A stretch of 64,000 bases of DNA from contig BFEA01000106.1 in NCBI GenBank assembly GCA_003427395.1, positions 2,799,067 through 2,863,066 of the forward strand, written 5' to 3'. The notes beneath the pieces are model-generated. The model saw only the letters and a list, made by a program, of their open reading frames with translations, did no database searches and was not told the DNA's origin. The position numbers were made by a program, and so were the translations under genes. Source of the DNA: Chara braunii (taxonomy: Eukaryota > Streptophyta > Charophyceae > Charales > Characeae). This document shows positions 42,300 through 54,464 of this stretch, in pieces (positions within the stretch are counted from its first letter, which is position 1; each line of letters starts with the position of its first letter).

Positions 42300-45067
42300 C
42301 CCCGATGAGATCCCCAAGGTCCTCCTCCTATTCCCCCCCTTGTACACCTTTCCATAATATCATTCCAATCTCCACCCCCTTGTGTACCCCCGAACCAGCT
42401 GCCACAAAAAGAACGCTAATCATTTGTTTGAATTCCAAGTTGGATGCAAGAAATTTGAGCCGCTCCTTAGTTTTATCCCATTGTGTTCTGATATCTGTTT
42501 GTATTTGTTGTTTTATGTTATCTCAACTTATCTGTGAATTCGAGACCATATAATGTAACACCTTTCAATTCATGGGTACAACGTATCCTCCAGAAAACCC
42601 GGATAATGACCTTTCTACCGGCTTTAAATAAATTGCAGGTGAAGTCATCCAACTGTTCTTGGCTCCCAGGATTCACATAAGAGGGCTCTCCAATCCCAGG
42701 GCCAAGGCTGCGTAGTGCCTAGTTGTCCTTAGATTCTATCCCACCATCTCCATAGTCACCGAGCCCCTGGGGCATTGGAGAAATATGTGCTCAATGGTTT
42801 CTGGGATGTTACGTATTGGAAAGGCTGCGGCACAAAACTTGCACTAAGTGGTAGCCAAACCTTTTTGCTTGAGGTGGGTTCTGTCAATAATCCAGTCGTT
42901 GGCTGGCAGACGCCGGTAATCAATCAGCCATTGATATTTTAGCTGGTTTGATTTTGCTTGTTTTGAACCATCTCCCTTTCCGTAGATTTTCCTTACATAC
43001 GTTTAGTTGCGCCAACCAGCGGACCTCCACTCGATCATGTAGATTCACTCGGAGTCTCAACATATAATATGTAGATTTGACTGACAGCGAATAGAGGAAT
43101 CTGAAACATTTCCTTCCCCGTGCAAAGTTAACCATCCACTTCCAGTTACCCGGGTCAAGAGGCAGCTTATGAATTGGAGTATAGAGTGTAAAAGACAACC
43201 ACCCTTCTTTTTGTTTAATGCTCGTGTACACGTTGGGCGCAACTTGAAAAGCGCCTACTAACTAAAATTAAAAACTCACCAATAAAGCACCTACTAGTGC
43301 CTGACAGACTAATATTGGCTTAAGTAAAAAACAGAAAAATAGTAGAGAGGATAGGCATTGTACTGACTAAACCTCCATAATATTTAACGAGTTGGGTTTT
43401 ATGTCGATCATATAAAGCACCTACACATAAAAAAGGGTTGAAGAAACCAGTCCATGACTTAAATCATATAAAGCACCTACACATAAAAAAAAGGTTGAAA
43501 AAACCAATCTATGACTTAACATGAGTAAAATATTACCTTCAATTCCTTGTATATTCAATCCGATCCCCAGTCATTCATTTAACCTTTTTCCCTAATTCAG
43601 TCTGCTGCAGGGTGTTATGCATGTTCGAAGTAAAAATGGATAAGGGTAACTCTCCTTGTTGATTGACATCTATCACACATCTCTATGCTTTGATGGGAAC
43701 TGGAAGTTTCGAAGCTGGTTGGTGTTTTACCATAATGAAGTTACCTTTCATTTTCTGTATTTGGATAGGTTTTGTTTTGGCTTCTTTTGGAGGTTTCCGA
43801 AGTTTAATACGCCAGCTTTCAAAACAAAAACTGAATTGGCACCAAACCATGTTCATCTCTTGCTGCCACCGAATCGCCCCGTTGGAAGTGGGTCCCTTAC
43901 GGAGGATCCACACCGAGTCCAGCGGGACTGGATCAATGATCGTCTCTAATGCTCGAGGGGAATGTCAACAATATCGAAGCTGGGTTTGAAGATCTTGCAA
44001 AGAACACCAATCTTTTATACCTTGACACCATATGTCTCTAATTTCTTAATACCTCATTTTTAACTCACCACCGCCAAGGGGAATCCATACAATACAATGT
44101 CCTTCCTTGTGAGTCAATGATCCATCTACTGTTAAAAAGGGGTTGTTGACTGCTTTCTTCCCATCTTGTTGGACATATTTCTTTTTGTGAAAGGCAGCTA
44201 ATGCCAGGTTCTAAGGAGGTCATGCCAAAAGGGATCCTTCCGCAAATCCGCGTTAACTCATTTCCAGTCTCTTTGATTCTCTTCATTCTGAAAGTTTTCT
44301 CTATCTTCATTATTTTCCTTCCTCCCGCTTGGAATGGGCCATGCTCTGTTCTCCATTTTTTTTGGGGGGGTGAAGTTGGGGTGCAAGTCTTGCAATCTGT
44401 TCAAGGGCAAATATTGTCCATGAGATTTGTGGATTAAACAGAAGTCTCTTTATCCATTAAACAACAAGAGTCATTACTTCTGTGGTGTGTTCTAGGATAC
44501 CTAAACCTGCCCTTGGTTTGGGTTGTATCACAGATTGCCATGACACTCTGCTGATGACATCCATACATGCATGGTTGCCACTTCATAGAAAGACCACCAC
44601 CTGTCACCTGCCTTTTCAGGCGGGGAAGAGTTTTTTTCTCCAGAGTCCATATTGCTGATATATACATTTTCATAATGAAGCCTAAACTACATTATTACTT
44701 ACCACTGCCCTACCAATGAGAGAGGTATGTTTCTCTTTCCATAAAGCCAGCATTGCCAACACAACCAGAACAATTATTTAATTGTTTGTGGTAAACTTTT
44801 TATCAGCAGAGAAATCCCCAATACTCTTATTGGGCAGAAAGCCACTTAATATGTGGTTGTGCTGGGGGCCAACTCCCTAATAATGTATCCACCAGCCTAA
44901 ACTTCTATTACCCCAATTGATTCTCATATCAAAAAGGCGATAACACTTATCCGTCATTTGCTTAATCGCAACTAAAGTTTCGTGTGATGCGTCCACCATC
45001 AAGGTAAGGTCATCTGCAAACATAGACCACACCGGAACAACCTCCTCAGTAATAGAGGAAACTTGAA

Positions 45068-45123
<56 letters not shown>

Positions 45124-45760
45124 GCAAATTAATTGTCAATGCTTCCATTACAATAACAAAGAGGAAGGGTGCAATAGGATTCCTTTTTCTAATTGATTGT
45201 TCCAATGAAATGGGAGAGGTAAGCTTATCATTGACCATCATCACCCTTGTTGTGGCATTCACATGTAGAATTTTTGCCCACCTCCTGAAGCAAGGATCGG
45301 AATTGAACTTTTCCAGACACTTGTTGAGGAACAACCAATCTGCATGATCATATGTTTTTTCTAAATCAATCAAAATAAAAGCAGCATTATGTCTCGATTG
45401 GAGAGAGAATTTAATTAATTGATTTACGAGGAGGATATTGTCATGTACATTTCTGCCTTCGATAAAACCTGTCTACGATGGGTGAATAATATGTGTCATA
45501 ACTTCAATCATTCTATTGGCTAGTCCCTTAGCCACTAGTTTGTAGACTATCGTGAGAAGGGTGATGGCCCCATAATTCCTAATATTGGATTTCCCCCCTT
45601 TTTTGTATCATAATGTCAAGATACCTTGTCCCACCACCTCTCCCATCCTTCTCGAGATTCATACTTCATTATAGAAACTCATCAGGTCTAGAGCTAAATC
45701 ATCCCAGAATACTTCCTACTAAGTAACAGTGTGCTAATTATCTGTTTTCTTTGTTCTTGG
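42300..45760 (-). pseudogene. LINE (non-LTR) retrotransposon, ORF2 remnant
   Basis: Read on the minus strand in several frames it gives an ordered LINE ORF2: NIRNYGAITLLTIVYKLVAK (about 45590-45530), TGFIEGRNVHDNILLVNQLI (about 45475-45415), IDLEKTYDHADW (45373-45340) and the catalytic FADD box (45020-45009), then QPKPRAGLGIL (about 44520) and a C-terminal zinc-binding motif CX2CX14HX4C with ETIEHIFLQC (about 42845-42770). Stops and frameshifts disrupt it, and a 50-bp T-run interrupts the palm domain. The zinc motif and palm motifs fit plant/algal L1-type LINEs. The 5' end (endonuclease) was not seen. Confidence 0.85.
45070..45121. repeat. Poly-T tract inside the LINE palm domain
   Basis: About 51 consecutive T lie between two reverse transcriptase motifs. 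It reads as poly-lysine on the coding strand and has no counterpart in the family, so it is a later insertion or expansion. Confidence 0.9.
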
Positions 45761-45779
45761 GAGGTGTAGCGTTAAAATA

Positions 45780-47290
45780 AGGAAGAACAAAAAGGGCAAG
45801 ACTGAAATTGGGACGGGATAGACTACCGGTAGAGGCTAGGACGGACTAGGACTGAGCAGCGGGCAGGCAGTACCCGACAAGAGTTTTCCAATGGCCCGGG
45901 CAGACCCAATAAAGGTCTGATAGGCCTGGTAGCTTATCGAACATGTCACGACTCACGAGTAGTCAACGGGAATCTAGATATCCAGTAGGCCATATTAAGG
46001 CCCTAAGGTAGAGTTACAGTCTAATAAGGTATGGACTTCAGGTTGGCCTAGTGCTCCAAAGAGGCAGCGAAAGACGTAGTACCTCAGCCGTAGTGAAGCT
46101 GAGAGGCTTCGGGCACAACAAGTCGAGTGGTATCTTACCTAACAGTCATGCTGCTGCTCCGCCTAGAGTGGGAAGTTAGACGGAGTGCCATAGGTAGGAG
46201 CAGAGAGCTCGAGGGAGAGGGAAAAGGCCTCCTTGGCTATGGAGAAGAAGAAGCGTAAGGAGTGGACCTGAGTATGGCGGGTGAGGGAGTAGAGCCGCAT
46301 GCCAGAGGAAGGAGAAGGGAAGTAGAAGGGAATAGTAGGTGACGAAGAGGGACAAGGAGAGGAGCCGACATAACGAGACTCACCTTCGCTATGGTTGACC
46401 TTCATCTTCACTTCCTTGGTTGACGCTGCATCAAAAAGGCCCCAGTGTGGGCCCTGGTTGGTCTTGGACACCTTGCGAGAGTGTGGTTACGGCGGGAAGG
46501 GATGAGACTAAAATAGCAGCGTTTGCGTTGTCCTTTGAAGTTTGAACATCCGTGATAAGCATGGATGTTCCGCCATAGCCATAGATGCGGCGAAGGGGAG
46601 AGAATTAAGGTTACGTCTGAAAGGTGGTTTCTTGAGTTACTCGCAGTAGAGGCGAACAGTAGGGCATGATTCCTATCCAGTTATTCATTCATTTGTTGTT
46701 GTATTAAATTGATTATCAAGAGGAGTGAAGGACAAGAAGAGGGACGAGGAGGAAAAGTTAGGAAGAAGACATTGATTGGTATAACCTGTATAATTCATCT
46801 TCTTCTTTGTTTCTTTCCTCTAATCTGATCTTTAGCTCTCTCCAGCTCTTCTTTCGAATTTCAGCAAATCCTGCATTTCTCGCAATTTGAGTTTTATGGA
46901 TGGAGTAGGATCATCACAAAAGAAAAGGAAAAACTGAAAAAAAAAAAAAAAAAAAACCTTACGGGAGACAACATATGGCAGCAAGGCACCAAAAAAAGAA
47001 AGCAGAGGGTGGGTGAGCAGGCAAATGGCAGCACAAAAGAAGGCACAGGGGCGAACAGCCAGCTAGGCAGTGGGGCAGAGCTGGGAAGGCAGGTGATACA
47101 TACAACACAGACCAAAGCAGATCATCGCCTACTTGAGCCAGGAGTTGCACTCTACAGAGAGTAGGTTCATGCCACCATCAAGAGCCAGGTGTGCCCGCGT
47201 GTTGCTTCGGTTGATCACGCATGCATTCTGTGGGATGGACACGTGGCGTGTTGACATGAATTCGGGTGTTTTCACAACACCTGGCTATAA
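45780..47290. other. Unassigned region
   Basis: GGGA- and AGG-rich stretches, an A-run at 46939-46956 and short frames only. No family recognised. Confidence 0.4.
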
Positions 47291-47297
47291 ATGTTGA

Positions 47298-47417
47298 GGG
47301 ACGCTGGACCCGATTTCCAGCAGGTGCCGCTCCCCACCAATATATGGAGCCTCCCCGAGAATGCTAGTGGTGTCTGCTCTTATCAGCACCCCTAGCATTC
47401 GCTCGGGCTGTTTTCTC

Positions 47418-47442
<25 letters not shown>
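47298..47442 (+). mobile_element. Structured short retroposon G, copy 1
   Basis: The body starts GGACGCTGGACCC and ends in an A-run (47418-47442). Stems: GCTGGA/TCCAGC (47303-47321) and AATGCTAG/CTAGCATT (47360-47399) enclosing GGTG/CACC (47369-47390). The 3' A-tail suggests retroposition. No A- or B-box was seen, so it does not look tRNA-derived. Other copies are at 51967 and 58077. Confidence 0.7.
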
Positions 47443-47449
<7 letters not shown>

Positions 47450-47737
47450 GTCATAACAAGTTCTGCGAGCACTAGGGAAATAGAGACCATTACAACCAAT
47501 TTCTTCCCCGACCGCCATCTTGGAAGTTCAAGGCCAAATTTGAGTACAATAATTATAAACTGAAATTAGGACTTCGGGTTCTAACTTCTAAGCTCCCAAG
47601 TCAAAAAAGGGAAACAGCCCAGATGGAATGGAAAGGCACTAAAGCAATCAATTTGTGGAAAAGGACACAATCTTCTGCTTCTCTGGAGAACTGTGGATTA
47701 GTACTAACTTTCCTCTTCGTCTTCTAATTTTTTCCTT

Positions 47738-47900
47738 TCTTTTTTTTTTTTTTTTTCATCTAGCAATTGCCACTAGGACTCACTGCAGTTCATGGCTCTG
47801 CACATCCAGGCCTAAGCCCTCCTCCGTGCAAGCAAGGATTTGAACCAGCGACATCGGCCTGAAGAGCCAAGTATCTTAACCACTACAGCCAGGACACGAT
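47738..47900 (-). mobile_element. tRNA-derived SINE, copy 1
   Basis: On the minus strand an A-box TGGCTGTAGTGGTTAAG (47891-47875) and a B-box GGTTCAAATCC (47846-47836) are spaced as in a tRNA. An anticodon-arm-like TTGGC/GCCGA stem lies between. A 70-bp body GCACGGAGGAGGGCTTAGGC follows and ends in a poly-A tail (T-run on the plus strand at 47738-47757). The head is closest to a tRNA-Glu-like type by eye. No clear target duplication was found. Confidence 0.75.
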
Positions 47901-48099
47901 GTTAAAAGTAGAACCATCCCAGTCTTCATGTCCACCCCACCCCTGCAAGGCTGTAGTGTCCAACTCAACACACACCACACGCAACACCACACGGACACGG
48001 CAATTCTCACACACTTCATTCTGCACGTGATCCTTCCGGTACTTAGCCCGCCCACCACACGGGGGGTACAACTGCTCCCCCTAGGTTAACGGGTGCTTC

Positions 48100-48197
48100 C
48101 ACAACAGTTCATGGCTCCGCACATCTAGGCCTAAGCCCTCCTCCGTGCAAGCACGGATTCGAATCGCCGACATCGGCCTGAAGAGTGGTCGCCATAG
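48100..48197 (-). mobile_element. tRNA-derived SINE, copy 2 (truncated)
   Basis: Same body and B-box (48155-48165) as copy 1, and the same orientation. The A-box half is degraded and the 3' tail is missing beyond 48100. Confidence 0.65.
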
Positions 48198-48228
48198 CCA
48201 ACTCTTCGACAAGAAGCAATCCATGGTG

Positions 48229-48877
48229 TTAAACCACCAGTTCACATGAACCTAAGTAGGACTCCCATTTCGATTCGGGCTTGGGGCCTCGTTCGACACC
48301 GTTGAAGGAAAATTCTCCGTTCGACCCCACCCTAACGTCGCAGCGGAGTTGTTTCTACTTTCCGGCTCTCAAGTGCCCGCCCTCCAAACTCAAGTGCGTC
48401 CGGGGCAAAATCGCACTTGAACTCAAGGTACCTCTCTGGGGAGCCTTGAGATCAAGTGCGAGGGGATACCGCCAGCATTCCAAGTGGGGCCTTCTTTTTT
48501 TTGTTTTTCTTCTTTTCCAGCAGGCAATCCTGGTCCAGGATTGGTCAAGCAGTGAAGCTCGGTTTCAAGTGCAGCGATCCTGTTCAAGGGTTTCCTCAAG
48601 TGTACATGGAACCATAAATCGAGTTTCAAGTGTAAATTAATCACAATTTCTCGTTTAGTGTGCACTTGAAACTCAAGCACTTGCAAGTGGTGTCGAACGA
48701 GCCTCTTGGCCCGGTACCGTAAGTGGCAGACGATACTTTTTTGGTTTCATTTTTATTTTCGTTTTTGTTTTCGAAGTTTTACGTGTAGAAGCAAATTTTG
48801 GAAAAGGCCCAGTCGCAGGCTTATGAGGCTCAGCAGGCAGCTTTGCTGACTTTGGCTTGAGTGAACTGGTGGTTTTA
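48229..48877. mobile_element. TTAA-type MITE 1
   Basis: Left end TTAAACCACCAGTTCAC (48229) and right end GTGAACTGGTGGTTTTA (48877) are inverted repeats. TTAA at the left and a mutated TTTA at the right suggest a TTAA target, as in piggyBac-like elements. No transposase. The right end abuts the next MITE. Confidence 0.7.
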
Positions 48878-49095
48878 CCCGCCAGCACTTGGCCCAGTTA
48901 TTTTTTCAAGCGCGGTTGTATTTGCGCTGCGACCTTCGCGGGTTGGGGCCATTTCTGCAGGCCGTTCATGAATTTTTTGACGTGGCCCAGTCATTTTTCA
49001 TCAACGGCCTGCTGAAGTGGCGCCAATCCCCAAATGTTGCGGCACATATACAGCTGCACTTGAAAAAAATGGCTGGGCCAAGTACAAGCGGTTGA
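48874..49095. mobile_element. TTAA-type MITE 2
   Basis: Long imperfect inverted ends (about 40 bp) with GCACTTGGCCCAG and TTTTTTCAAG on the left, their complement on the right ending CGGTTGAA. It shares its left target site with MITE 1. Confidence 0.65.
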
Positions 49096-49149
49096 ATTCT
49101 TCTCCACTTGTAGTGTCCTTTTCATTCATGGTCTTCATATTATGATTTT

Positions 49150-49187
49150 CTCCCCCCCCCTCCCCCCCCCCCCCCCTCCCCCCCCTC
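49150..49187. repeat. Poly-C tract
   Basis: C-rich low-complexity run. 49190-49830 has no recognised feature. Confidence 0.9.
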
Positions 49188-49833
49188 AACACATAGACAA
49201 CACCCCCCTTGCCCCACTTATTCTGGGGGCTGACAGTCCAGTTGCTTCTCACCGGCACAAAATGTCAGCACATAAACAAAAGACAGAAAAGGAGAAGAAA
49301 GCAGCCGTCCCTCCAGAGTCCTGACGTCGTCCCCTGAATAGGAATTACGAATGAAAGTCAAATGGATGAATATTGCCACACCAACTTACATCTTCGTCAT
49401 TTCAAGATGTAATTGATAAATTACTTAGAAAAATTGCATTATTGACATACAAATGTAGACGTTTACTGTAGAGACATGCAAGGTTGGGAATCAACACAAC
49501 CACCGGCGGGAGAAGGCACCCTGACCGGTTTCAATGGGCCGCTACGCCGTCTCATCCGGCGGAAAGTCCACCTCACTTCTTCCCCAGCCCTAGTCCAGGC
49601 CTAACCACATCTCCCACTTCTGTCTCTCGCCCTTTCCCCGAGTAGAACACATCGATACGGCGATAATGACCACATGTTATAATCGGGGGAAGAAGGTAAT
49701 CACTCATCTTATGAGTTGATTGCCATCATGTAAGAAGCTTCACATGTTTGAGCCTACGGGGTGCGATAAAGGTATAGCCTAACCTCTAGTGAATAACACA
49801 GATGATTGGATGCTAGGCCATTCAACTTCAAAC

Positions 49834-49991
49834 TTAAACCACCAGTACTTCCTAAAGCCGTGCCCATTAACAAGCCACTGTTTTACGAAACGTACAGGCC
49901 ACTACAGGCGCGCCCACATTCATCCGACTAGAAACATTTCTACTCTATTTTTTCCCACGACCGATAGCTGGGCCAAGTACTGGTGCTTTGA
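49834..49991. mobile_element. TTAA-type MITE 3
   Basis: It starts TTAA-ACCACCAGTACTT and ends with the complement followed by TTGA (mutated TTAA). The interior matches the MITE at 55574-55731 in reverse orientation (TAGAAACATTTCTACTC palindrome, GGCCACT, CGTGCCC). Confidence 0.8.
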
Positions 49992-50155
49992 ACCACCCGT
50001 ACCTTTCCCCGCTTGAAAATCAATTCCGTGCAGGTATATTCGGAAGCCAAGCGGGATTGGGCCCCCGTTGATAAATTTCATCAGCAGCGTGTTGTCCGCT
50101 TCGGGCCTTTTTTTCTGCCCGCAATCGATATATGAGAAAAGTACTGGTGGTTTAA
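49988..50155. mobile_element. TTAA-type MITE 4, abutting MITE 3
   Basis: Left end TTGA-ACCACCCGTACC, right end GTACTGGTGGTTTAA. It uses the same TTGA/TTAA as its left target as MITE 3 does for its right end. 50156-51170 has no clear element, though 50722 begins TTAAGCCACCAGC and may be another decayed copy. Confidence 0.7.
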
Positions 50156-51169
50156 CGGTTCTACGGACCCTTAGCAGCCAAACTTGAAAATAGATCCGAG
50201 GGGCTATCATCGGGGGAACAATGAATGTGGCGTAGAGAGCATGGCATGGAGCTTTTCTAAGGGTCTGATCCCACCTCTTGTCTATTTTGAAAGAACGTAA
50301 AAGTGCCGCAGAAAATGGAGGGGTGGCGGCGCAGGGAACGTAAAAGAAAAATGCGACCCCACATGCCCTACCTTTGCGGGGCTTTTCCTAACTGAGCGGC
50401 ACTATCCTGTGGCGCCTCCACGATCCCACGGTCTGCACATTAGGGAGAACAAAAGGAAGACAAAAACAAAGGCAGCTTCTTTCACGGTGCAGGGTAGGGA
50501 GGTGGCGTTGTTTTATTTTTGAAAGAACTACTGGTCCTCCAATCTGCACCACGTACAACTTCGTTTCCGCACGCCCGACAAAAGAGGGCCGCCCCCGAAT
50601 CAACGGGAAAGTAGTGGGATCCCATTTTTTCCAAAAAACTACACAGCTTATAAGAAGTGGGATCTAACTCTAATGCCCACACATAATCTATTTCTTAGTA
50701 AAGTGAGTATTTCATTTTTGCTTAAGCCACCAGCATATTTCCCAGGCTCCCTGAGCTATGAAAAAGTCATGCGGTTTGCATGCCGCTGCAACTTTCGGGC
50801 TCAGCCACCGCAGCAAAATGGTTGGCGGCGCCAGCCAAAAGGACACACGTGCCAGTTCGTTTCTTTTTGGCGCGCAGGGTGTTTCCAGCCCCAGAGAAAA
50901 GTGCCTCAGAAGTATTCGTCGGCTTAGACCGCTAGTACACGGCCCCAGCCTTGCAGAAAGTTTTTTTGGCCACAAGCAAAACTCGGAGGCGACGCGTGGC
51001 CAGGGGCGTCATTGAAACGAAAAATCGGCGGCCTCCAAAGTGGTGCGGGTTTCATCCTGACACCTGCGGGCGGATGTGTGGTGTACTGGTGCTCTACGTT
51101 TGTTTCCTGTTCTTCGGGACATCCGTTAGAATTGAGGTGGAACAATACATCTGGAGGAAGAGGTGTATA

Positions 51170-51378
51170 TTAAACCACCAGTACTTGGCCCATACATCGG
51201 CCGCGGGCCCTTAGCGTTAACGCTACGCGTTTCCCGCGCTTCGGCCTACCGGAGCGCACTGGCTGGAGGCGCCAGCCAAAGTGGATGCCGCTCGGCGCCG
51301 CGGCGGTTCGGGGGAACTTGGCGCGCAGGGGGTCGGCAGGCTCGGCAGGGATAGCTGGGCCAAGTACTGGTGGTTTAA
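51170..51378. mobile_element. TTAA-type MITE 5
   Basis: Flanked by intact TTAA on both sides. Ends ACCACCAGTACTTGGCCCA and the complement are inverted. GC-rich interior with GGCGCCAGCC palindromes. Confidence 0.85.
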
Positions 51379-51966
51379 CCATCGAAAGAGAGACTGGAGG
51401 GCGAGGAAATGTCTGATCTAATCAAACAATACATGCAGGAAGACCTCACCATACAATGGCAGACAATGAGATCTCAAGTGGACTTAATCCACACTCAAAA
51501 GGATATAACACTGGCCATCAAGCAATTCTCTAGGGATTGATTGGGGAATGAGCAGGAGGGGTCGGATGGCTTACGTTCACTGGGAAGGAGGCAACCACCC
51601 GGAATGGGGATAGGAAAACCTGAGGCGCGACTATACCATCTGCTTTAGGGACCGGACCAAGGTGGATGCAGCGATCTCATTACGCCCCCCCTCGGAGTTC
51701 CCCGAACCCTTTCCACCTCACAGTCTTTCAATGGTAGATCTTCAGTGATATGGGGTAGAGTGAGTGCGAAGGCTGCATTCGAAAGGAAAGACAGGAGCCA
51801 GATGGTCACGTAAAGCAGGCACCCAGTAGCAGGGCTGACAAGGCCCCTTTTTCCTCCCTTTTTTGGGTACTCATCTACCTGCGCAGTCAATCCCCTGTGT
51901 TCAGGGCAATCAATGCTGGCAGGCAGTCAGGAAATCTTAAACGGACCGGAATGGCAATTGTTTAAG
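51379..51966. other. Unassigned region
   Basis: No recognised family; short frames only. Confidence 0.4.
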
Positions 51967-52140
51967 GGACGCTGGACCCATTTTCCAGCAGGTGTTGCTC
52001 CCCACCAATAGATGGAGCCTCCCCGGGGCAGATAGAGGCGTCTGCTTCTACCAGCGCCCCCCCCCCCCCCGCTCCCGCACAGGCAGATTTCAAAAAGAAC
52101 ATATATATAAAATAAAATAAAATAAAAAATTGGAACAATA
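51967..52140 (+). mobile_element. Structured short retroposon G, copy 2
   Basis: Same opening GGACGCTGGACCC and GCTGGA/TCCAGC stem (51971-51989). The inner stem is GGCG/CGCC (52037-52058) with the same 22-nt span as in copy 1. A C-run and an (AAAAT)n-like tail follow. The outer 8-bp stem of copy 1 is lost. Confidence 0.65.
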
Positions 52141-52419
52141 CAGAGAAGATTTAGTTGGCCCCCGCACAAGGACGCCACACATAAGTCAAGACACATGGTC
52201 CAAATTAGAAAAATAAGAGCTTGCTTTTTCTTTTACTTTTTTCAAAGTTTCAAACCCTGATTATATCTTGTTCCACTATTTTCGATAGGGATTTAAGGTC
52301 ATCAGCTGTATAGTAATAGTTTCCATGAGTGTGTGCCATTCCGCCCCGCGGGCTGGGTGCATCAAATATGTAGCATCCGACCATCCGACACCTCGGCCAA
52401 TCACTCTCCTGAATTTTTT

Positions 52420-52665
52420 CTGGGCCCAGCTTTCTCATGTACCTTGGCAATATTTTTCTTGACGTAAAACTTTGACGTCCGAACAGGTCATTTCTTGTTG
52501 GGCCCATTTCACTCATCCAATCACCACATTCCTCACTTTTTTTCTGGGCCCAGCTTTGCCATGTACCTTGGCAATATTTTGCTCGACGTACGCCTTTGAC
52601 GTAAACCAGTTCTGGTCCGAACAGGTCATTTCTTGGGCCCATTTCACTCAGCTGGCTAAGTGCAG
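52420..52665 (-). repeat. Imperfect 120-bp tandem duplication
   Basis: TGGGCCCAGCTTT, CATGTACCTTGGCAATATTTT, GACGTA and GTCCGAACAGGTCATTTCTT occur twice in order. On the minus strand both units read a GP-RNDLFG and KILPRYM/KYCQGTW peptide, but no known protein. Confidence 0.75.
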
Positions 52666-52936
52666 GGAATACATCCCTAGCAAAAATAACTTGCACCGTG
52701 TTTTTTCTGTGAATTCAACATACTGCCGGACTACGTAGAGGGCCAACATTTACGCCGTACAATCTGAGCGCAAGAAATTCCCAGATTCCCCAGATTCTCA
52801 CGATTCCCCGAGTCCCAGAACCCCTCAGCACATCTCCCAAAACTCTGTAAACAACCACATTACTGGGCAGATACAGACCTTGAGAAGTACGACAGCAGCT
52901 GCTGACATTCCTCCTGCTTTTCATGCGCATCCAGCA

Positions 52937-53079
52937 AATCGCACAGAAGCTCACCAAAGCCACGAACTGAACGGGCGGGACCAACGCTTAGATCCCAACT
53001 TACCTAGGCTATCGGTCGGACCGCCCGGGTCACCCTATTTCCCGGACGGCCCGGTCGTGCAAGGACCAGGGAAGGTCCT

Positions 53080-53114
<35 letters not shown>

Positions 53115-53290
53115 GCATGGAAGCCCATCAAAGCCATGAACTGAACGGGCGGGACCAACGCTTATATCCCAACTTACCTAGGCTACCGGCCGGGCCGCCC
53201 GGGTCACCCTATTTTCCCGGTCGGGCCGGTCATGCAAGGACCAGGGAAGGCCCTAGCAAAAAAAAAAAAAATCCGGAAAAAAACTATGTT
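52937..53290 (+). repeat. 178-bp tandem duplication containing a MITE half
   Basis: Each unit has a host part (AACTGAACGGGCGGGACC) followed by CTAGGCTAYCGG, the GC-rich head of the CTAG-ended MITE family, and an A-run. Duplication of host plus MITE end implies a local event after insertion, or a misassembly. Confidence 0.7.
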
Positions 53291-53339
53291 ATGCAGAGAC
53301 AAACTGAACAACTTTGCCCAAATTTGCCCCAAGGTATGA

Positions 53340-54380
53340 AGATCCAAGAATGGAAGCCAAGCCCTCAAGCGAAGCATTCGCTGACTCTCTCCCAACCGCT
53401 ACAGCTAGTAGATGACAGAACGGAACTGCTGCGGGAAAATCTGGTCGAGCTAAGAGCCTGGGTAACCACAGATGAGAAGAGAGCAGAAGCGATCGGGGAT
53501 GACAAAGTCGCCCTCTGCACTGGCTCTCAAGCGATGGAACGAGTACTGTCTTAACCTGTTGTCAACGGAAGACTTAACGTCCTTATGGTCTCAGCTGAAA
53601 CGTATAACCAACCAGAAGATAGCAGCCTTGTTATGGCATTACAAGCATACTTGCAAGCAGACGGACCGGACGAGTGTCCGGTCCGGTCCGCTTTGCCACG
53701 TGCGGCACCCTCCCCCCGGAACGGACCGGACAGGGCCGTTTTTTTTTGGGGTGGGGCGAAACTGGTCGTCGGGCGCACATTCTTGCGCCACGCGGGTCCG
53801 GTCCGGCGGTCTGCCGCACGTGCGGAACCGCCCGGACGGCGTCCGCTTGCAAGTATGATTACAAGTAGTCGCTTCAGCCACTTGGCTATCTTCGAGACGA
53901 ATGACAGTCCCTCAGACATGCTCACGCTGCAGGTGGGCCTGGGAGTCCACAACCCATCTGTGGGTACACTGTCCCATCTCAATTAGACTATGGCAGTGGT
54001 GGAGACGCCACTGGAGAAATATTACGCTCATAGTCCCCGATCAGTCCTCCGAATGGTCAGATTCTTGGATCCTGACTGGTAAAGCAGACAAGCTGAAACC
54101 TTTCGACAGGGGTTGGGGTTGGGGTTATGTGGCCCAAACCTGCAGAGGGGTGATCATGGGAGTACTGTGGCAAGTTAGTAACGCAGCTCCATTTCGGGAT
54201 GACCACTGGTCAGCAGAACAAACTCGAGCGTATGGTCAAATTACAGATAAGGAGAATAATGTGGGCGGATTGGCAGACGAAAGGTAAGATTTGGTTCACT
54301 ACGACCTGGGCTATCGGCAATCGATTAGCTACAGTCAATGCAGAGTTGCAGATGGAAATCGGCCCGTGGTTAAGGGCCTG
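53340..54380 (+). pseudogene. LINE 3' remnant with zinc-binding motif
   Basis: 53530-53645 reads SLWSQLKRITNQKIAALLWH, the usual segment before the LINE C-terminus. After an inserted MITE it resumes as SRFSHLAIFET (about 53870) and, one frame over, TCSRCRWAWESTTHLWVHCP (CX2CX8HX4C, 53916-53975) and LWQWWRRHWRNIT. Frameshifts and the insertion make it inactive. It is not the same copy as the 42-45 kb LINE and is on the opposite strand. Confidence 0.75.
53638..53865. mobile_element. hAT-type MITE inserted in the LINE remnant
   Basis: The element spans 53646-53857 (212 bp). Ends CATACTTGCAAGCAGACG and CGTCCGCTTGCAAGTATG are inverted repeats. ATTACAAG occurs on both sides (53638-53645 and 53858-53865), a perfect 8-bp target duplication. 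The interior is rich in GGTCCGGTCCG palindromes. No coding capacity. Confidence 0.92.
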
Positions 54381-54464
54381 AAGAAAGAATGGTAGAATAG
54401 ATGACAGGCGTAGTACTCGAAGATTTCAGGTGGTTTTGGGGAGAAACCTGGGGGGACAAAGGGC

